NCBI GenBank assembly: GCA_021741155.1
Contig: JAIOYP010000024.1
Coordinates: 1-55,394, forward strand
DNA length: 55,394 bases
Direction of reading: 5' to 3'
From: Flavobacteriales bacterium
GTDB lineage: Bacteria > Bacteroidota > Bacteroidia > UBA10329
Position numbers and translations under genes: made by a program. Under the pieces are notes generated by a model. That model was not told where the DNA came from. It did not search any database and saw nothing but the letters and a program-made list of their open reading frames with translations. Of this stretch, positions 33,898 to 42,697 are shown piece after piece. The stretch's first letter is position 1, and every line of letters begins with the position of its first letter.

Positions 33898-35118
33898 ATG
33901 AATGTGCTTTATCTAAGTTATGATGGCCTTACCGATGGACTCGGCCGTTCACAGGTGCTGCCTTACATAATGGGATTAAGAAATCTCGGATACAAATTCA
34001 CAATTGTGAGTTTTGAGAAGAAAGCTGCTTTCGAAAGGGATGGCAGCAGCATTCAAAAATTGGTTGATGAAGCAGGAATCAAGTGGATTCCGTTGAAATA
34101 CACGAGTTCTCCTCCTATCTTGTCTACGGTCTATGACATCTATCAACTGAGAAAAACGGTTGAAGAACTTCAACTCAAAACACCTTTTGATATTATTCAT
34201 TGCCGTAGCTACATCACTTCGCTGGTCGGATTGAAAATGAAGCAAAAACATGGACACAAATTCGTTTTTGACATGCGTGCGTTTTATGCAGACGAACGCA
34301 TTGATGGTGGTCTTTGGAATTTGAAAAATCCGATTTTCAAAACGGTTTACAACTACTTTAAGGGCAAAGAGGTTGAATTTCTTAGCAATGCGAACTACTC
34401 AATAAGTTTAACAGAAAAAGGAAAAGACATCATCCATTCTTGGAAAAATGTGAGGAACCAACCTGTTCCTATTGAAGTGATTCCTTGCTGCGCGGACCTG
34501 AATCATTTTCATCCTTCCAAAGTTGATTTGAAATTACAACAGCGTCTAAAAACCACATTCAAAATAACTCAGGATGATTTTATCGTCACGTATTTAGGTT
34601 CCATAGGAACCTGGTACATGTTGGATGAAATGCTAGATTTTTTCAAGGTTCTAGTTGAAAAACGTCCAAATTCGAAATTCCTTTTTATCACAACCGATAA
34701 ACCTGAAACAATTTTACCCAAAGCTGCATCGAAAGGAATTCCATTGGACAGAATTATCATTTCTCCATCAAAAAGAGAAGAAGTGCCAACATTTCTGAGT
34801 CTAGCTAAAGCTGCCATTTTCTTTATCCAACCTGTTTTCTCAAAATCGGGCTCTTCGCCCACTAAGCATGGCGAAATGCTTGGAATGGGACTTCCCGTGA
34901 TAGCAAATTCAGGTGTTGGCGATGTGGACAGAATAATTGAAGACACCAACAGCGGAATCCTTGTACGAGAATTCACAACTGAAGCTTACGAAAAAGCGGT
35001 TCTTCAAATTGATGAGCTTCTGAAAATTCCTGTTTCAACGCTTCAAGAAGCCGCCCAGAAATACTATTCGCTTGAAGAAGGTGTGAAACGGTACAACTCG
35101 GTTTATCAATCCCTGTAG
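33898..35118 (+). CDS. Family 4 glycosyltransferase
   Basis: A 406-residue GT-B enzyme: VLYLSYDGLTDGLGRSQVLPYI at the start, FDIIHCRSYIT, FVFDMRAFYADERI and a donor-binding region GSSPTKHGEMLGMGLPVIANSGVGD, in which the usual EAM segment is replaced by GEML. The SYDGLTDGLGRSQ opening is typical of a Bacteroidota GT4 subgroup. A TAAATTCG -7-like element ends six bases before the ATG. The gene ends just before a strong palindrome and the convergent rlmH. Confidence 0.88.
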   Translation: MNVLYLSYDGLTDGLGRSQVLPYIMGLRNLGYKFTIVSFEKKAAFERDGSSIQKLVDEAGIKWIPLKYTSSPPILSTVYDIYQLRKTVEELQLKTPFDIIHCRSYITSLVGLKMKQKHGHKFVFDMRAFYADERIDGGLWNLKNPIFKTVYNYFKGKEVEFLSNANYSISLTEKGKDIIHSWKNVRNQPVPIEVIPCCADLNHFHPSKVDLKLQQRLKTTFKITQDDFIVTYLGSIGTWYMLDEMLDFFKVLVEKRPNSKFLFITTDKPETILPKAASKGIPLDRIIISPSKREEVPTFLSLAKAAIFFIQPVFSKSGSSPTKHGEMLGMGLPVIANSGVGDVDRIIEDTNSGILVREFTTEAYEKAVLQIDELLKIPVSTLQEAAQKYYSLEEGVKRYNSVYQSL

Positions 35119-35180
35119 GTACGTATCGAAATACGCCCAATATGGCGCGGTGAGACTGGGCGTATTTCCATACGCCCCTA
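35119..35180. repeat. Palindromic repeat / bidirectional terminator
   Basis: GAAATACGCCCA (35128-35139) and TGGGCGTATTTC (35157-35168) are perfect 12-base inverted repeats with a 17-base loop; ATACGCCCC (35173-35181) is a third partial copy of the word. The element sits between the convergent GT4 and rlmH stops, so it may end both transcripts. The GGGCGTATTTCCATACGCCCC word resembles an interspersed repeat I have seen often in Bacteroidota; copies elsewhere in this genome would prove that. Confidence 0.6.
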
Positions 35181-35651
35181 CTAATGATGATACTTCTCGT
35201 TCTTCAGAATCGTGAACCCTCGATACAATTGCTCAGTAAAAAACAACCGAACCATTTGATGTGTTAGTGTCATTTTGGATAATCCGAGCTTGAAATCGGC
35301 TCGTTGGTAAACTTCATCCGAAAAACCGAAAGCACCTCCGACCAAGAACACGATTCGTCTGTGACCGCCATTCAGCCATTTCTGAAGTTTTTCGGAAAAA
35401 GCGATAGAACTAAATTCTGTTCCTTTTTCATCCAGCAGAACAAGAAAATCCTGATTACTGAGATTCTCCAAAATCAATTTCCCTTCTGCCGTTTTGAGTT
35501 CCGATTGCGCTAGTTTTTTAAACTGCTTGGGCGTTTTCAACACCTCCACTTCAAACGTGCAATAGTGTTTAAGTCGCCCAACGTAGCGATCAATCGCCCC
35601 AGTCAATTCAGCATCATCGGTTTCCCCGACCATAAAAAGGCACAACTTCAT
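35181..35651 (-). CDS. rlmH: 23S rRNA (pseudouridine-1915-N3)-methyltransferase RlmH
   Basis: A 156-residue SPOUT-class methyltransferase that modifies pseudouridine 1915 in helix 69 of 23S rRNA. It has the family motifs FLVGGAFGFSDEVY, LGLSKMTLTHQMVRLFFTEQLYRGF and the invariant C-terminal YHH. The frame is open eight codons upstream, but MKLCLFMVG is the homologous start at 35651. A well-spaced promoter (TTG, 19 bases, TATACTTTG) lies just upstream. Confidence 0.96.
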   Translation of the reverse strand: MKLCLFMVGETDDAELTGAIDRYVGRLKHYCTFEVEVLKTPKQFKKLAQSELKTAEGKLILENLSNQDFLVLLDEKGTEFSSIAFSEKLQKWLNGGHRRIVFLVGGAFGFSDEVYQRADFKLGLSKMTLTHQMVRLFFTEQLYRGFTILKNEKYHH

Positions 35652-35672
35652 GGCATTCTCTTTGGTGTTGGT

Positions 35673-35703
35673 CAAAGTATAGATTTATTTTGTCGTGCTG
35701 CAA
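35673..35703 (-). promoter_or_regulatory. Candidate rlmH promoter
   Basis: On the minus strand TTG (35703-35701), then 19 bases, then TATACTTTG (35681-35673). This fits the Bacteroidota -33/-7 promoter layout (TTG, 17-19 bases, TAnnTTTG) apart from one extra base inside the -7 element. It lies 22 bases upstream of the rlmH ATG. Confidence 0.5.
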
Positions 35704-35745
35704 CTTGGCATGGCTCGGTTCTTGCGAAACGGTACCTTAGCAACT

Positions 35746-36135
35746 ATGAAGAAATTAACATCCATATTCGTATTACTGTTCTTGGCTCTATCTATGGGTT
35801 ATGCTCAAAATGCAAACGAAACCATCAATTCGGCCATTAAATTGGGGAACTACAAGGAACTTTCGAAGCTTTTTGACACCAAAGTGGAATTGACCATTGC
35901 CACAAAAGAGGCTAGCTACAGCAAGGCTCAAGCTGAACTTATTGTCAAAGATTTCTTCGCAAAGGATAAAGTCACCAACTATCAGGTCATTCATCAAGGG
36001 AAATCTCCAGACGGTGCGCAATACGCCATTGGCACATTAACCACGACAAAAAGCTCTTACAGAACCTACGTTCTTACCAAGGATGTAAACGGAAGTTTAC
36101 GTATTCAGCAACTTCGTTTTGAGGCCAACGAGTAA
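35746..36135 (+). CDS. Secreted DUF4783 family protein
   Basis: A 129-residue protein with a signal peptide (MKKLTSIFVLLFLALSMGYAQ, cleavage after AQ at ~21) and a single NTF2-like/DUF4783 domain (ETINSAIKLGNYKELSKLF...VTNYQVIHQGKSPDGAQYAIG). Its function is not known. In Bacteroidota this family typically lies right before nadC, as here (eight bases apart). The open frame begins at 35695, but the signal peptide fixes the start at 35746. A TACCTTAG element lies five bases before the ATG. Confidence 0.85.
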   Translation: MKKLTSIFVLLFLALSMGYAQNANETINSAIKLGNYKELSKLFDTKVELTIATKEASYSKAQAELIVKDFFAKDKVTNYQVIHQGKSPDGAQYAIGTLTTTKSSYRTYVLTKDVNGSLRIQQLRFEANE

Positions 36136-36143
36136 TTCTGTTT

Positions 36144-36977
36144 ATGACGATTGACGAGATTATTGATGCCGCGCTACGCGAAGATATTGGCGATGGCGAC
36201 CACACTTCGGATGCTTGTATTCCAGCATCAGCTCAAGGAAAAGCCAAATTGCTTGTTAAAGAAGGAGGAATAATTGCTGGCGTAGAGCTGGCACAACGCA
36301 TCTTTTCGCGTTTTGATGAAAATCTGAAAGTCGAAATTTTCATTCAGGATGGCTCCCAAATTAACGTTGGTGATATTGTTCTAACCGTTGAAGGTTCTTC
36401 CCGTTCCATCTTGAAAACTGAGCGCTTGGTTTTGAATTTCATGCAGCGCATGAGCGGAATTGCAACGAAAACGGCAGCCTACAACAAACTTATTGAAGGA
36501 ACTTCGGCCAAATTGCTGGATACGCGCAAGACCACTCCACTGCTTCGCGAGATTGAAAAGTGGGCGGTGAAAATTGGTGGTGGCGTCAATCACCGATTTG
36601 GATTGTACGATATGGTGATGATAAAAGACAACCATATCGACATGGCAGGAGGAATTCCTCAAGCCATTGACCGTGTTCATCAACACCTAAAATCAATCGG
36701 AAAAGACTTAAAAATTGAGATTGAAGTGCGCGATTTTAATGAGTTGAATGAAGCACTTTCTATAGGTGGTTTCCATCGAATCATGCTCGATAATTTTCAT
36801 CCTGACAATGAGAAGAAGGCAGTACAGTTGATTGCTGGCCGCTACGAAACGGAAGCTTCAGGAGGTATTACCGAAGCCACGATTCGCGCACATGCACTTT
36901 CTGGTGTTGATTACATTTCTGTTGGTGCATTGACTCATAACATCAAGAGTCTCGACCTTAGCCTCAAAGCGGTCTGA
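36144..36977 (+). CDS. nadC: Nicotinate-nucleotide pyrophosphorylase (carboxylating)
   Basis: Quinolinate phosphoribosyltransferase, the step that turns quinolinate and PRPP into nicotinate mononucleotide in de novo NAD synthesis. The 277-residue protein shows RLVLNFMQRMSGIAT, the phosphoribosyl-binding DTRKTTP (126-132), GGGVNHRFGLYDMVMIKDNH (145-164) and the late EASGGI...VDYISVGALTH phosphate site. Length and motifs are standard. Other NAD genes (nadA, nadB) are not in the window. One base separates it from the YihY gene. Confidence 0.97.
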   Translation: MTIDEIIDAALREDIGDGDHTSDACIPASAQGKAKLLVKEGGIIAGVELAQRIFSRFDENLKVEIFIQDGSQINVGDIVLTVEGSSRSILKTERLVLNFMQRMSGIATKTAAYNKLIEGTSAKLLDTRKTTPLLREIEKWAVKIGGGVNHRFGLYDMVMIKDNHIDMAGGIPQAIDRVHQHLKSIGKDLKIEIEVRDFNELNEALSIGGFHRIMLDNFHPDNEKKAVQLIAGRYETEASGGITEATIRAHALSGVDYISVGALTHNIKSLDLSLKAV

Positions 36978-36978
36978 C

Positions 36979-37968
36979 ATGCTCAGAAAGTACATCGTCA
37001 AAATATTACAACTGCCAGTTATTCGGAATTTACTTCGACTTTCGAAAGAAATCCGTATTCCTGGATTTGATGGATTGCCACTTTATGATGTAATGGCATT
37101 CTTCATCAAAGGAATGCAAGAAGGTTGGCTGAACCTAAGAGCATCCGCAGTTGCATTTAACTTCATGCTTGCCATTTTCCCAGCCATCATTTTCTTTTTC
37201 ACGCTTATCGCTTACATCCCGATTGATGGCTTTCAAGCTCAATTGATGAACATTCTCGAAGTGCTGATGCCTGCCAATGCCTACGCTTCAGTGAGCGAAA
37301 CCATTGAAGACATCGTCATGCGTCAACGTGGCGGACTTCTTTCCATCACTGTTATTTCGGCCATGTATTTTTCCACTAACGGGGTGAGTGCATTAATTGA
37401 CAGCTTCAACACAACATATCACACCATAGAAAGCAGGCCTTATTTAATCCAGAGAGGTTATGCGCTGCTCATCACACTCATTCTAGTTTTCTTCACGGTT
37501 TTTGCCAGCGGACTTATCATATTCGGAGAAATTGGAATGGATTGGCTTCGTCAAGCAGAGTTGATTAATGATGGTTTTAGTCGGTTTGCGCTAAATGTTG
37601 CCCGCTACATCATAATTGTAGCTCTTCTATTTTTCGCTATTTCGGTGCTGTATTTTCTTGGCCCAGCAAAACAAACCAAGTGGCGTTTCTTCTCCGCTGG
37701 ATCATCGCTCGCCACATTTCTGGTCATCATTTCCTCTGTTGGTTTCGCCTATTTCGTAGATAACTTCGGAACGTACAATAAACTCTACGGCTCTATCGGA
37801 ACACTTGTGATTGTTATGTTTTGGATGCTTTTGATTTCGATGGCACTTTTGATAGGATTTGAGCTCAACGCGAGCATCGAAGATGCCAAACTGCGCGAAA
37901 TTGAACTAGGGAAACGCTCGTTAGGAATTTCTTTGGAAGATGAAATTGAAAAAGGAGACCGCTCTTGA
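36979..37968 (+). CDS. YihY/BrkB family inner-membrane protein
   Basis: A 329-residue protein with six hydrophobic helices and the YihY/BrkB (UPF0761) hallmarks: RASAVAFNFMLAIFPAIIFFF near residue 55, the FSTNGVSALIDSFNTTY segment, and FVDNFGTYNKLYGSIGTLVIVMFWM towards the end, which contains the conserved YGxxGxxxxxMxW motif. The old name ribonuclease BN is wrong for this family; its real function is unknown. The last four bases of the gene (TTGA) include the start of the next gene. Confidence 0.9.
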   Translation: MLRKYIVKILQLPVIRNLLRLSKEIRIPGFDGLPLYDVMAFFIKGMQEGWLNLRASAVAFNFMLAIFPAIIFFFTLIAYIPIDGFQAQLMNILEVLMPANAYASVSETIEDIVMRQRGGLLSITVISAMYFSTNGVSALIDSFNTTYHTIESRPYLIQRGYALLITLILVFFTVFASGLIIFGEIGMDWLRQAELINDGFSRFALNVARYIIIVALLFFAISVLYFLGPAKQTKWRFFSAGSSLATFLVIISSVGFAYFVDNFGTYNKLYGSIGTLVIVMFWMLLISMALLIGFELNASIEDAKLREIELGKRSLGISLEDEIEKGDRS

Positions 37969-40900
37969 AAAACCTCACTCTTTTTAGCGCTCTGCTTTTT
38001 TCCGTTTTATCGGCAACTGGTCAATACAATCCGCTATCGCCACTTAACACATTTCGTTCGGCCGATAATCCACTGTATTGGCAAAATCGCAAACACGCTT
38101 CTGATTATTGGCAGCAGGACGTACATTATCGTATTGCAGCCAATGTGGATGAGCAAACCGATATCATCTCCGCCAATTTGGAGTTGAGTTACTGGAACAA
38201 TTCTCCTGATACGCTTTACGAAGTATTCTTTCATCTCTACCAAAATGCCTTTCAGCCTGGTTCATTTCATGACCAATTAGATGTAGGACAAGGACGCAAC
38301 CATCGCTTTGGCAAGTACGAAAAAGACGGAAAAGGAACTGAAATCACGTCTTTAACCCTCAACGGAAAAGAAGTGCAGCAGCAATTGGACAACACCATTT
38401 TGAGAATCATTCCCAATGAACCAATTCTTCCGAATTCGAAAACGGAATTCAAAATTGACTTCAACACGTATTTCGATCAAGGAACGATGGGTAGAAGGAT
38501 GAAATTGTTCCAATCTGATGAGTTTACGCACTACGATGGCGTGCATTGGTATCCACGTATTTCAGTTTATGACCCGAAGTTTGGATGGACCACCGACCAA
38601 CATTTGGGTAGTGAATTCTATGGCGATTTCGGAACGTTTGATGTGGCACTCACCTTCGCAAGCAATTACGTGGTGGAGGCAACGGGATTCCTACTCAACA
38701 GGGATGTGGTTCTTCCGCAAGAGCTACGCAAGAAATTGGACGTGAAGAATTTTGCAACCAAACCATGGGGCGAAAAGGCATCCATCATCATTCCTTACGA
38801 TTCATCAGAACACAAAACATGGATTTATCATGCAGAAAACGTGCATGATTTTGCCTTTACAGCCGACCCAACCTATCGCATTGGCGAAGCAGAATGGAAC
38901 GGTATCAAATGCTATTCGTTAGCACAAGAAGGTCATGCCTCTGGATGGCAGAACGCGGCTGATTACACCGCACAAACCATTCAGGTTTTTTCGGAAGGAA
39001 TTGGCATGTACAATTACCACAAGATGATTGTGGCCGATGCAGAAGACGGCATGGAATATCCGATGCTGACGCTTGATGGCGGTGCTGATCCTGATTACCG
39101 TGGACTTCTAGTTCATGAAATTGGTCACAACTGGTTCTTTGGGCAAGTAGGAAACAACGAAACTTATCGTGCCGCGTTGGATGAAGGTTTTACGCAATAT
39201 CTCACTGCTTATGGCATGCGCAAAATTGATGGAGACACGATCATAGAAGAGCGCGAAAACAACTGGTACAAGCGGTCATTTAAGAAAGAGAGACTGGTGA
39301 TGGATGATGAAATCTACTACGGTTTCATGAACAGCGCCACTCAATATTTGGATCCATATCTAAACACGCATTCCGATCAGTTTGAAGATTATCGGCACGG
39401 TTACGGCCACGTTTATTACAAAACGGCCACTATGCTTTACAACTTGGAATATGTGTTGGGCGACACGCTTTTTGCCAAAGCGATGAAAAATTATTTTGAC
39501 GAATGGAAGTTCCGTCACCCGTATTTGGATGAATTCAGAAGTTCGATTATTCGTTTTACCAAAGTGGATTTGAACTGGTTTTTTGATCAATGGTTGGAAA
39601 CCGACAAACGCATTGATTATGCCATTGGTCGCGTCCAAAAACTGGGAAATGGTCAATATTCCATCCGCCTGATGCGAAAGGGCGAGATGCAAATGCCGCT
39701 TGACTTAAAAGTGACGGATAAGAACGATAGCATCCATTATTTCCATCTACCAAACACTTGGTTTGTGAAAGAAACAGATGCCACCGTTCTGCCAAAATGG
39801 ACAGGGTTTGGCAAGTTGAATAAGACGCACGACATCGTTGTAAATATTCCCGAAGGGATTGGCCAAATAGAAATTGACCCGACCACCAGATTGGCAGATG
39901 TGTATATGCTTGACAATACGCGCCACATTACGGCTGCCATTGATCTAGATCATCAGGTTTACCATCGGCCAGATTGGCGCAAATATGAATTTGCAGCTCG
40001 GCCAGACGCTTGGTACAATGGCTTTGATGGAATGAAATTCGGTGTTCACATCAATGGTGGGCATTTCAACACCAATCACGTGTTCAACTTTTACCTCTGG
40101 GCTAATTCTGGTTTCGGGCAATGGGATTTGGATCAAAATGCATCTAGCAGAGATTTCATGCCGATGAGTTTTCTTTTTGATTATCGGACTTCGTTGGCGC
40201 GATATTGGAAAAATAGCGAGGTGGATGTAGCCGCGCGTATTCTTGATGGGCTTTACAATTACCAGCTCGGTTTCTCAAAGAAAAACCGCAAGCGAACCAC
40301 TACTTACAAATTGTATTTCAAGTCGCTTTATAGGCATGAAGCGCGTGATATCGCTTATCTCCTCAATCGCGAGACGTGGAATGCCGGCATGTGGAACAAT
40401 TCGTTCAATGCCGAAATCAAACACACTTACAATTACAACAACGGAAATGGCGAACTGAACATTGGTTTGCGCAGCAGTTCGCTCGGAAGCGATTACGATT
40501 ATCACCAATTGAAATTGGAGGCCAAGAACGAAACCAACCTTTGGCGATTGAAACTAAAAACACGGCTTTTCGCTCAACTTGGAACTGGCAGTAATTGGGC
40601 ACCCGAATCGCAATTGTATTTGGGCGGTGCCAATCCAGAACAAATGATGGACAATAAATTTGTCCGATCATCAGGTATTTTCCCTTCTAGCTGGGCCACA
40701 TTTCAAGAATCGACCAACCATTTGCACTACGGTGGAGGATTGAACTTACGTGGATACGTGGGTTATTTGGCCCCAGAAAATGTGGAAGATGGCGTTGTGC
40801 TCGCTTATGCAGGAAACAGTGGTGCAGCCATTAATGCCGAGTTGGAATTTGATGAAATCTTCGGTCTCCGACCTCGATGGACCCGTAATTGGTTGGATAT

Positions 40901-41150
40901 TGACACCTATATTTTTGCCGATTTGGGATTCATCAACACAAATAAACCAGGCGAACAACTGGCGTTTGCTACTCCGCGAGCTGATGCAGGTTTAGGTGCA
41001 TCCATCACCATCAAACGTTGGGGCGCGCTTGAAAAAGTAAAACCACTAACTGTGAGATTTGACATGCCTTTGTTCCTTAACCGAACTCCAGCACTTGACC
41101 CCGAACCGTGGGCTTTCCGTTGGATGGTTGGAATCAGTAGAGCGTTTTAA
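37965..41150 (+). CDS. M1 family metallopeptidase with C-terminal Omp85-like beta-barrel
   Basis: A 1061-residue secreted protein. It has a signal peptide (KNLTLFSALLFSVLSATG, residues 2-19), an M1 N-terminal beta domain (~30-270), a thermolysin-like catalytic domain with the zinc motif HEIGH at 384-388 and third ligand E407 (DEGFTQ), and a small beta domain to ~650. The substrate-binding GAMEN motif appears as DGMEYPML. Normal M1 proteins of this type end near there. Here ~370 more residues follow (690-1061), rich in alternating beta strands, with an LRGY motif at 928-931, 130 residues from the end, strands GAAINAELEF and YIFADLGF, and a final ISRAF. This is the layout of the Omp85/BamA barrel. 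The start is TTG 37965, overlapping the YihY stop; the signal peptide requires it, as no ATG is near. The barrel assignment is by eye. Confidence 0.8.
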   Translation: MKNLTLFSALLFSVLSATGQYNPLSPLNTFRSADNPLYWQNRKHASDYWQQDVHYRIAANVDEQTDIISANLELSYWNNSPDTLYEVFFHLYQNAFQPGSFHDQLDVGQGRNHRFGKYEKDGKGTEITSLTLNGKEVQQQLDNTILRIIPNEPILPNSKTEFKIDFNTYFDQGTMGRRMKLFQSDEFTHYDGVHWYPRISVYDPKFGWTTDQHLGSEFYGDFGTFDVALTFASNYVVEATGFLLNRDVVLPQELRKKLDVKNFATKPWGEKASIIIPYDSSEHKTWIYHAENVHDFAFTADPTYRIGEAEWNGIKCYSLAQEGHASGWQNAADYTAQTIQVFSEGIGMYNYHKMIVADAEDGMEYPMLTLDGGADPDYRGLLVHEIGHNWFFGQVGNNETYRAALDEGFTQYLTAYGMRKIDGDTIIEERENNWYKRSFKKERLVMDDEIYYGFMNSATQYLDPYLNTHSDQFEDYRHGYGHVYYKTATMLYNLEYVLGDTLFAKAMKNYFDEWKFRHPYLDEFRSSIIRFTKVDLNWFFDQWLETDKRIDYAIGRVQKLGNGQYSIRLMRKGEMQMPLDLKVTDKNDSIHYFHLPNTWFVKETDATVLPKWTGFGKLNKTHDIVVNIPEGIGQIEIDPTTRLADVYMLDNTRHITAAIDLDHQVYHRPDWRKYEFAARPDAWYNGFDGMKFGVHINGGHFNTNHVFNFYLWANSGFGQWDLDQNASSRDFMPMSFLFDYRTSLARYWKNSEVDVAARILDGLYNYQLGFSKKNRKRTTTYKLYFKSLYRHEARDIAYLLNRETWNAGMWNNSFNAEIKHTYNYNNGNGELNIGLRSSSLGSDYDYHQLKLEAKNETNLWRLKLKTRLFAQLGTGSNWAPESQLYLGGANPEQMMDNKFVRSSGIFPSSWATFQESTNHLHYGGGLNLRGYVGYLAPENVEDGVVLAYAGNSGAAINAELEFDEIFGLRPRWTRNWLDIDTYIFADLGFINTNKPGEQLAFATPRADAGLGASITIKRWGALEKVKPLTVRFDMPLFLNRTPALDPEPWAFRWMVGISRAF

Positions 41151-41207
41151 TTTTTGAAGTACGATTGACGATTTTAGAATAACGATTGACGATTTTTGAA
41201 GTACGAT
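41151..41207. repeat. 21-base tandem repeat
   Basis: Right after the peptidase stop codon, TTTTTGAAGTACGATTGACGA (41151-41171) is followed by TTTTAGAATAACGATTGACGA (41172-41192, four mismatches) and a 15-base partial third copy (41193-41207) identical to the first. AACGATTGACGATTT-type words are, from memory, a frequent low-complexity repeat in Flavobacteriales intergenic regions. It is too short for a CRISPR array and has no spacers. Confidence 0.65.
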
Positions 41208-41236
41208 AACCACCATTTAAACAAGCCAATTCTGCC

Positions 41237-41668
41237 ATGAAAAAAACCATTTCACTTTTAGTCCTTTTTTCATTTTTCATTTTCCAATCCTTCGCGCAGC
41301 GCACCTCGCCTGTAGGCAAATGGAAAACCGTAGATGACAATACAGGAAAAACCAAGTCAGTGGTAGAAATCTATGAAAAAGGCGGTAAGCTTTTCGGAAA
41401 AGTGTTGGAGTTGTTTGACCCACCAAAACCGAATCCAGTTTGTGAGGAATGCGCCAAGGAAGATGCGCGCCATATGAAGCCAATTGTTGGGTTGGAAATT
41501 ATCCGAAACATGAAAAAGGATGGCAATGAATACGAGGATGGAGATATTCTTGACCCCGAAAATGGCAAGGTTTACAAATGCAAGATTTGGGTTGAAGAAG
41601 GAAAACTGATGGTGCGCGGCTACATCGCTTTCCTGTACAGAACGCAAAAGTGGTTGCCTGCTGATTAG
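41237..41668 (+). CDS. Secreted DUF2147 family protein
   Basis: A 143-residue protein with a signal peptide (residues 1-20, ending SFAQ) and one DUF2147 domain: SPVGKWKTVDDNTGKTKSVVEIYEKGGKLFGKV, two cysteines in CEECAKED and the closing LMVRGYIAFLYRTQKW. DUF2147 proteins are small periplasmic beta-barrel-like proteins; their function is unknown, and they often occur in Bacteroidota near envelope genes. The signal-peptide coding region contains a CTTTTTTCATTTTTCATTTTCC run similar to pyrimidine tracts elsewhere in the window. Confidence 0.9.
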   Translation: MKKTISLLVLFSFFIFQSFAQRTSPVGKWKTVDDNTGKTKSVVEIYEKGGKLFGKVLELFDPPKPNPVCEECAKEDARHMKPIVGLEIIRNMKKDGNEYEDGDILDPENGKVYKCKIWVEEGKLMVRGYIAFLYRTQKWLPAD

Positions 41669-41765
41669 GCTACTTGTTCTACACGCTCAATCATCGTTCA
41701 TTTCGAACTGAGGTTCACATCCATTTCTTTATTCTTGTGTTCCTTTTTGAGAGAATTTTCCATCA

Positions 41766-42674
41766 ATGAAAAAAGTAACCGTAATCGTAACCACGTTCAA
41801 TGCTGAAGACAGCATTGAAAACACGATTCGGTCTATTAAAAATCAGATTGGAATTAATCAAGATTACACGATTGAGTTAATCGTGGTTGACGATTGTTCT
41901 ACCGACAGAACTCGTGAAATCCTTAAAAATCACGATTTGATATTTCTCCAAACAGAAAAAAATTCAGGAGGTCCAAACTGTGGGCGAAACATCGGACTTG
42001 GCAAAGCTTCAGGAGATTACACCTGCCTAGTTGACCATGATGACGTTTGGGCAGAGAACAAAATCGCTACGCTTCTACCCTATTTAGAAAAAGCTTCGAT
42101 TGTGACTTCTGGATATACTGTAATAGATGAATCAACGAACAGAACGATTGAACGTGTTAACCAGCATGAGAACGGCCATGTATATTACGGTAAGAATCTC
42201 ACGTTTCTTGACAAACTGAGCAGAAGTCTGAAAGGACAGAACACCTATTTGGGAACCATCATCTTCCGAAAGGAATTGAATAAGGTGTTGTTTGAAGAGC
42301 ATTTTGGACTGGTGGATTCCGATTGGTTATTGCGATTATTTCATCAGCAGGAGTCGATTGAAGTCTGCCAATCTCTTTACACCCGTCATGTTAATGGGGA
42401 GAACCTGTCATTGCGCGAATCATATCGCACAAAAGACTTTTATTATTCGCTGATGTCGGTTGAGCAATTCTGGAATGATTATCCGAAAGAAACGCTGCTT
42501 GGAATTAGAAGAATTCATGGAACAAGAGCAAGGTATTATTACCTGATGGGAGATATGCGAAAAGCAAGGTTCTATTTTCTGAGCTCAAAATTTGAACTCA
42601 AAACGGTGCTCTACTATTGTACAACCTATTTTGGATCCTCGTGGGTCAAGAAAAAATTTAACGTTTTCGGTTAA
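41766..42674 (+). CDS. Family 2 glycosyltransferase
   Basis: A 302-residue GT2 enzyme: VTVIVTTFNAEDSIENTIRS, VDDCSTDRT (41-49), GGPNCGRNIGLGKASGDY and the acidic DHDD motif at 90-93. A FGLVDSDWLLRLF segment probably provides the catalytic base. It starts a short plus-strand pair with the FkbM methyltransferase 23 bases downstream. A TATTCTTG -7-like element lies at 41730-41737. Confidence 0.88.
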   Translation: MKKVTVIVTTFNAEDSIENTIRSIKNQIGINQDYTIELIVVDDCSTDRTREILKNHDLIFLQTEKNSGGPNCGRNIGLGKASGDYTCLVDHDDVWAENKIATLLPYLEKASIVTSGYTVIDESTNRTIERVNQHENGHVYYGKNLTFLDKLSRSLKGQNTYLGTIIFRKELNKVLFEEHFGLVDSDWLLRLFHQQESIEVCQSLYTRHVNGENLSLRESYRTKDFYYSLMSVEQFWNDYPKETLLGIRRIHGTRARYYYLMGDMRKARFYFLSSKFELKTVLYYCTTYFGSSWVKKKFNVFG

Positions 42675-42697
42675 GCGAAAACTGAACACCCTACTTG

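Noticed and set aside
24172..35118. A phage-defence or other immune system hidden among the mosaic genes
   Set aside because: Every gene there has glycan-type domains (GT2, GT4, AsnB, CapA, polytopic membrane); no nuclease, helicase, TIR or reverse transcriptase motif was seen.
39360..40671. Several long minus-strand and shifted frames inside the M1 peptidase gene
   Set aside because: They are shadows of the strong plus-strand coding frame and lack coherent protein features.
41151..41207. Possible CRISPR
   Set aside because: Units are directly adjacent without spacers and there are no cas genes.
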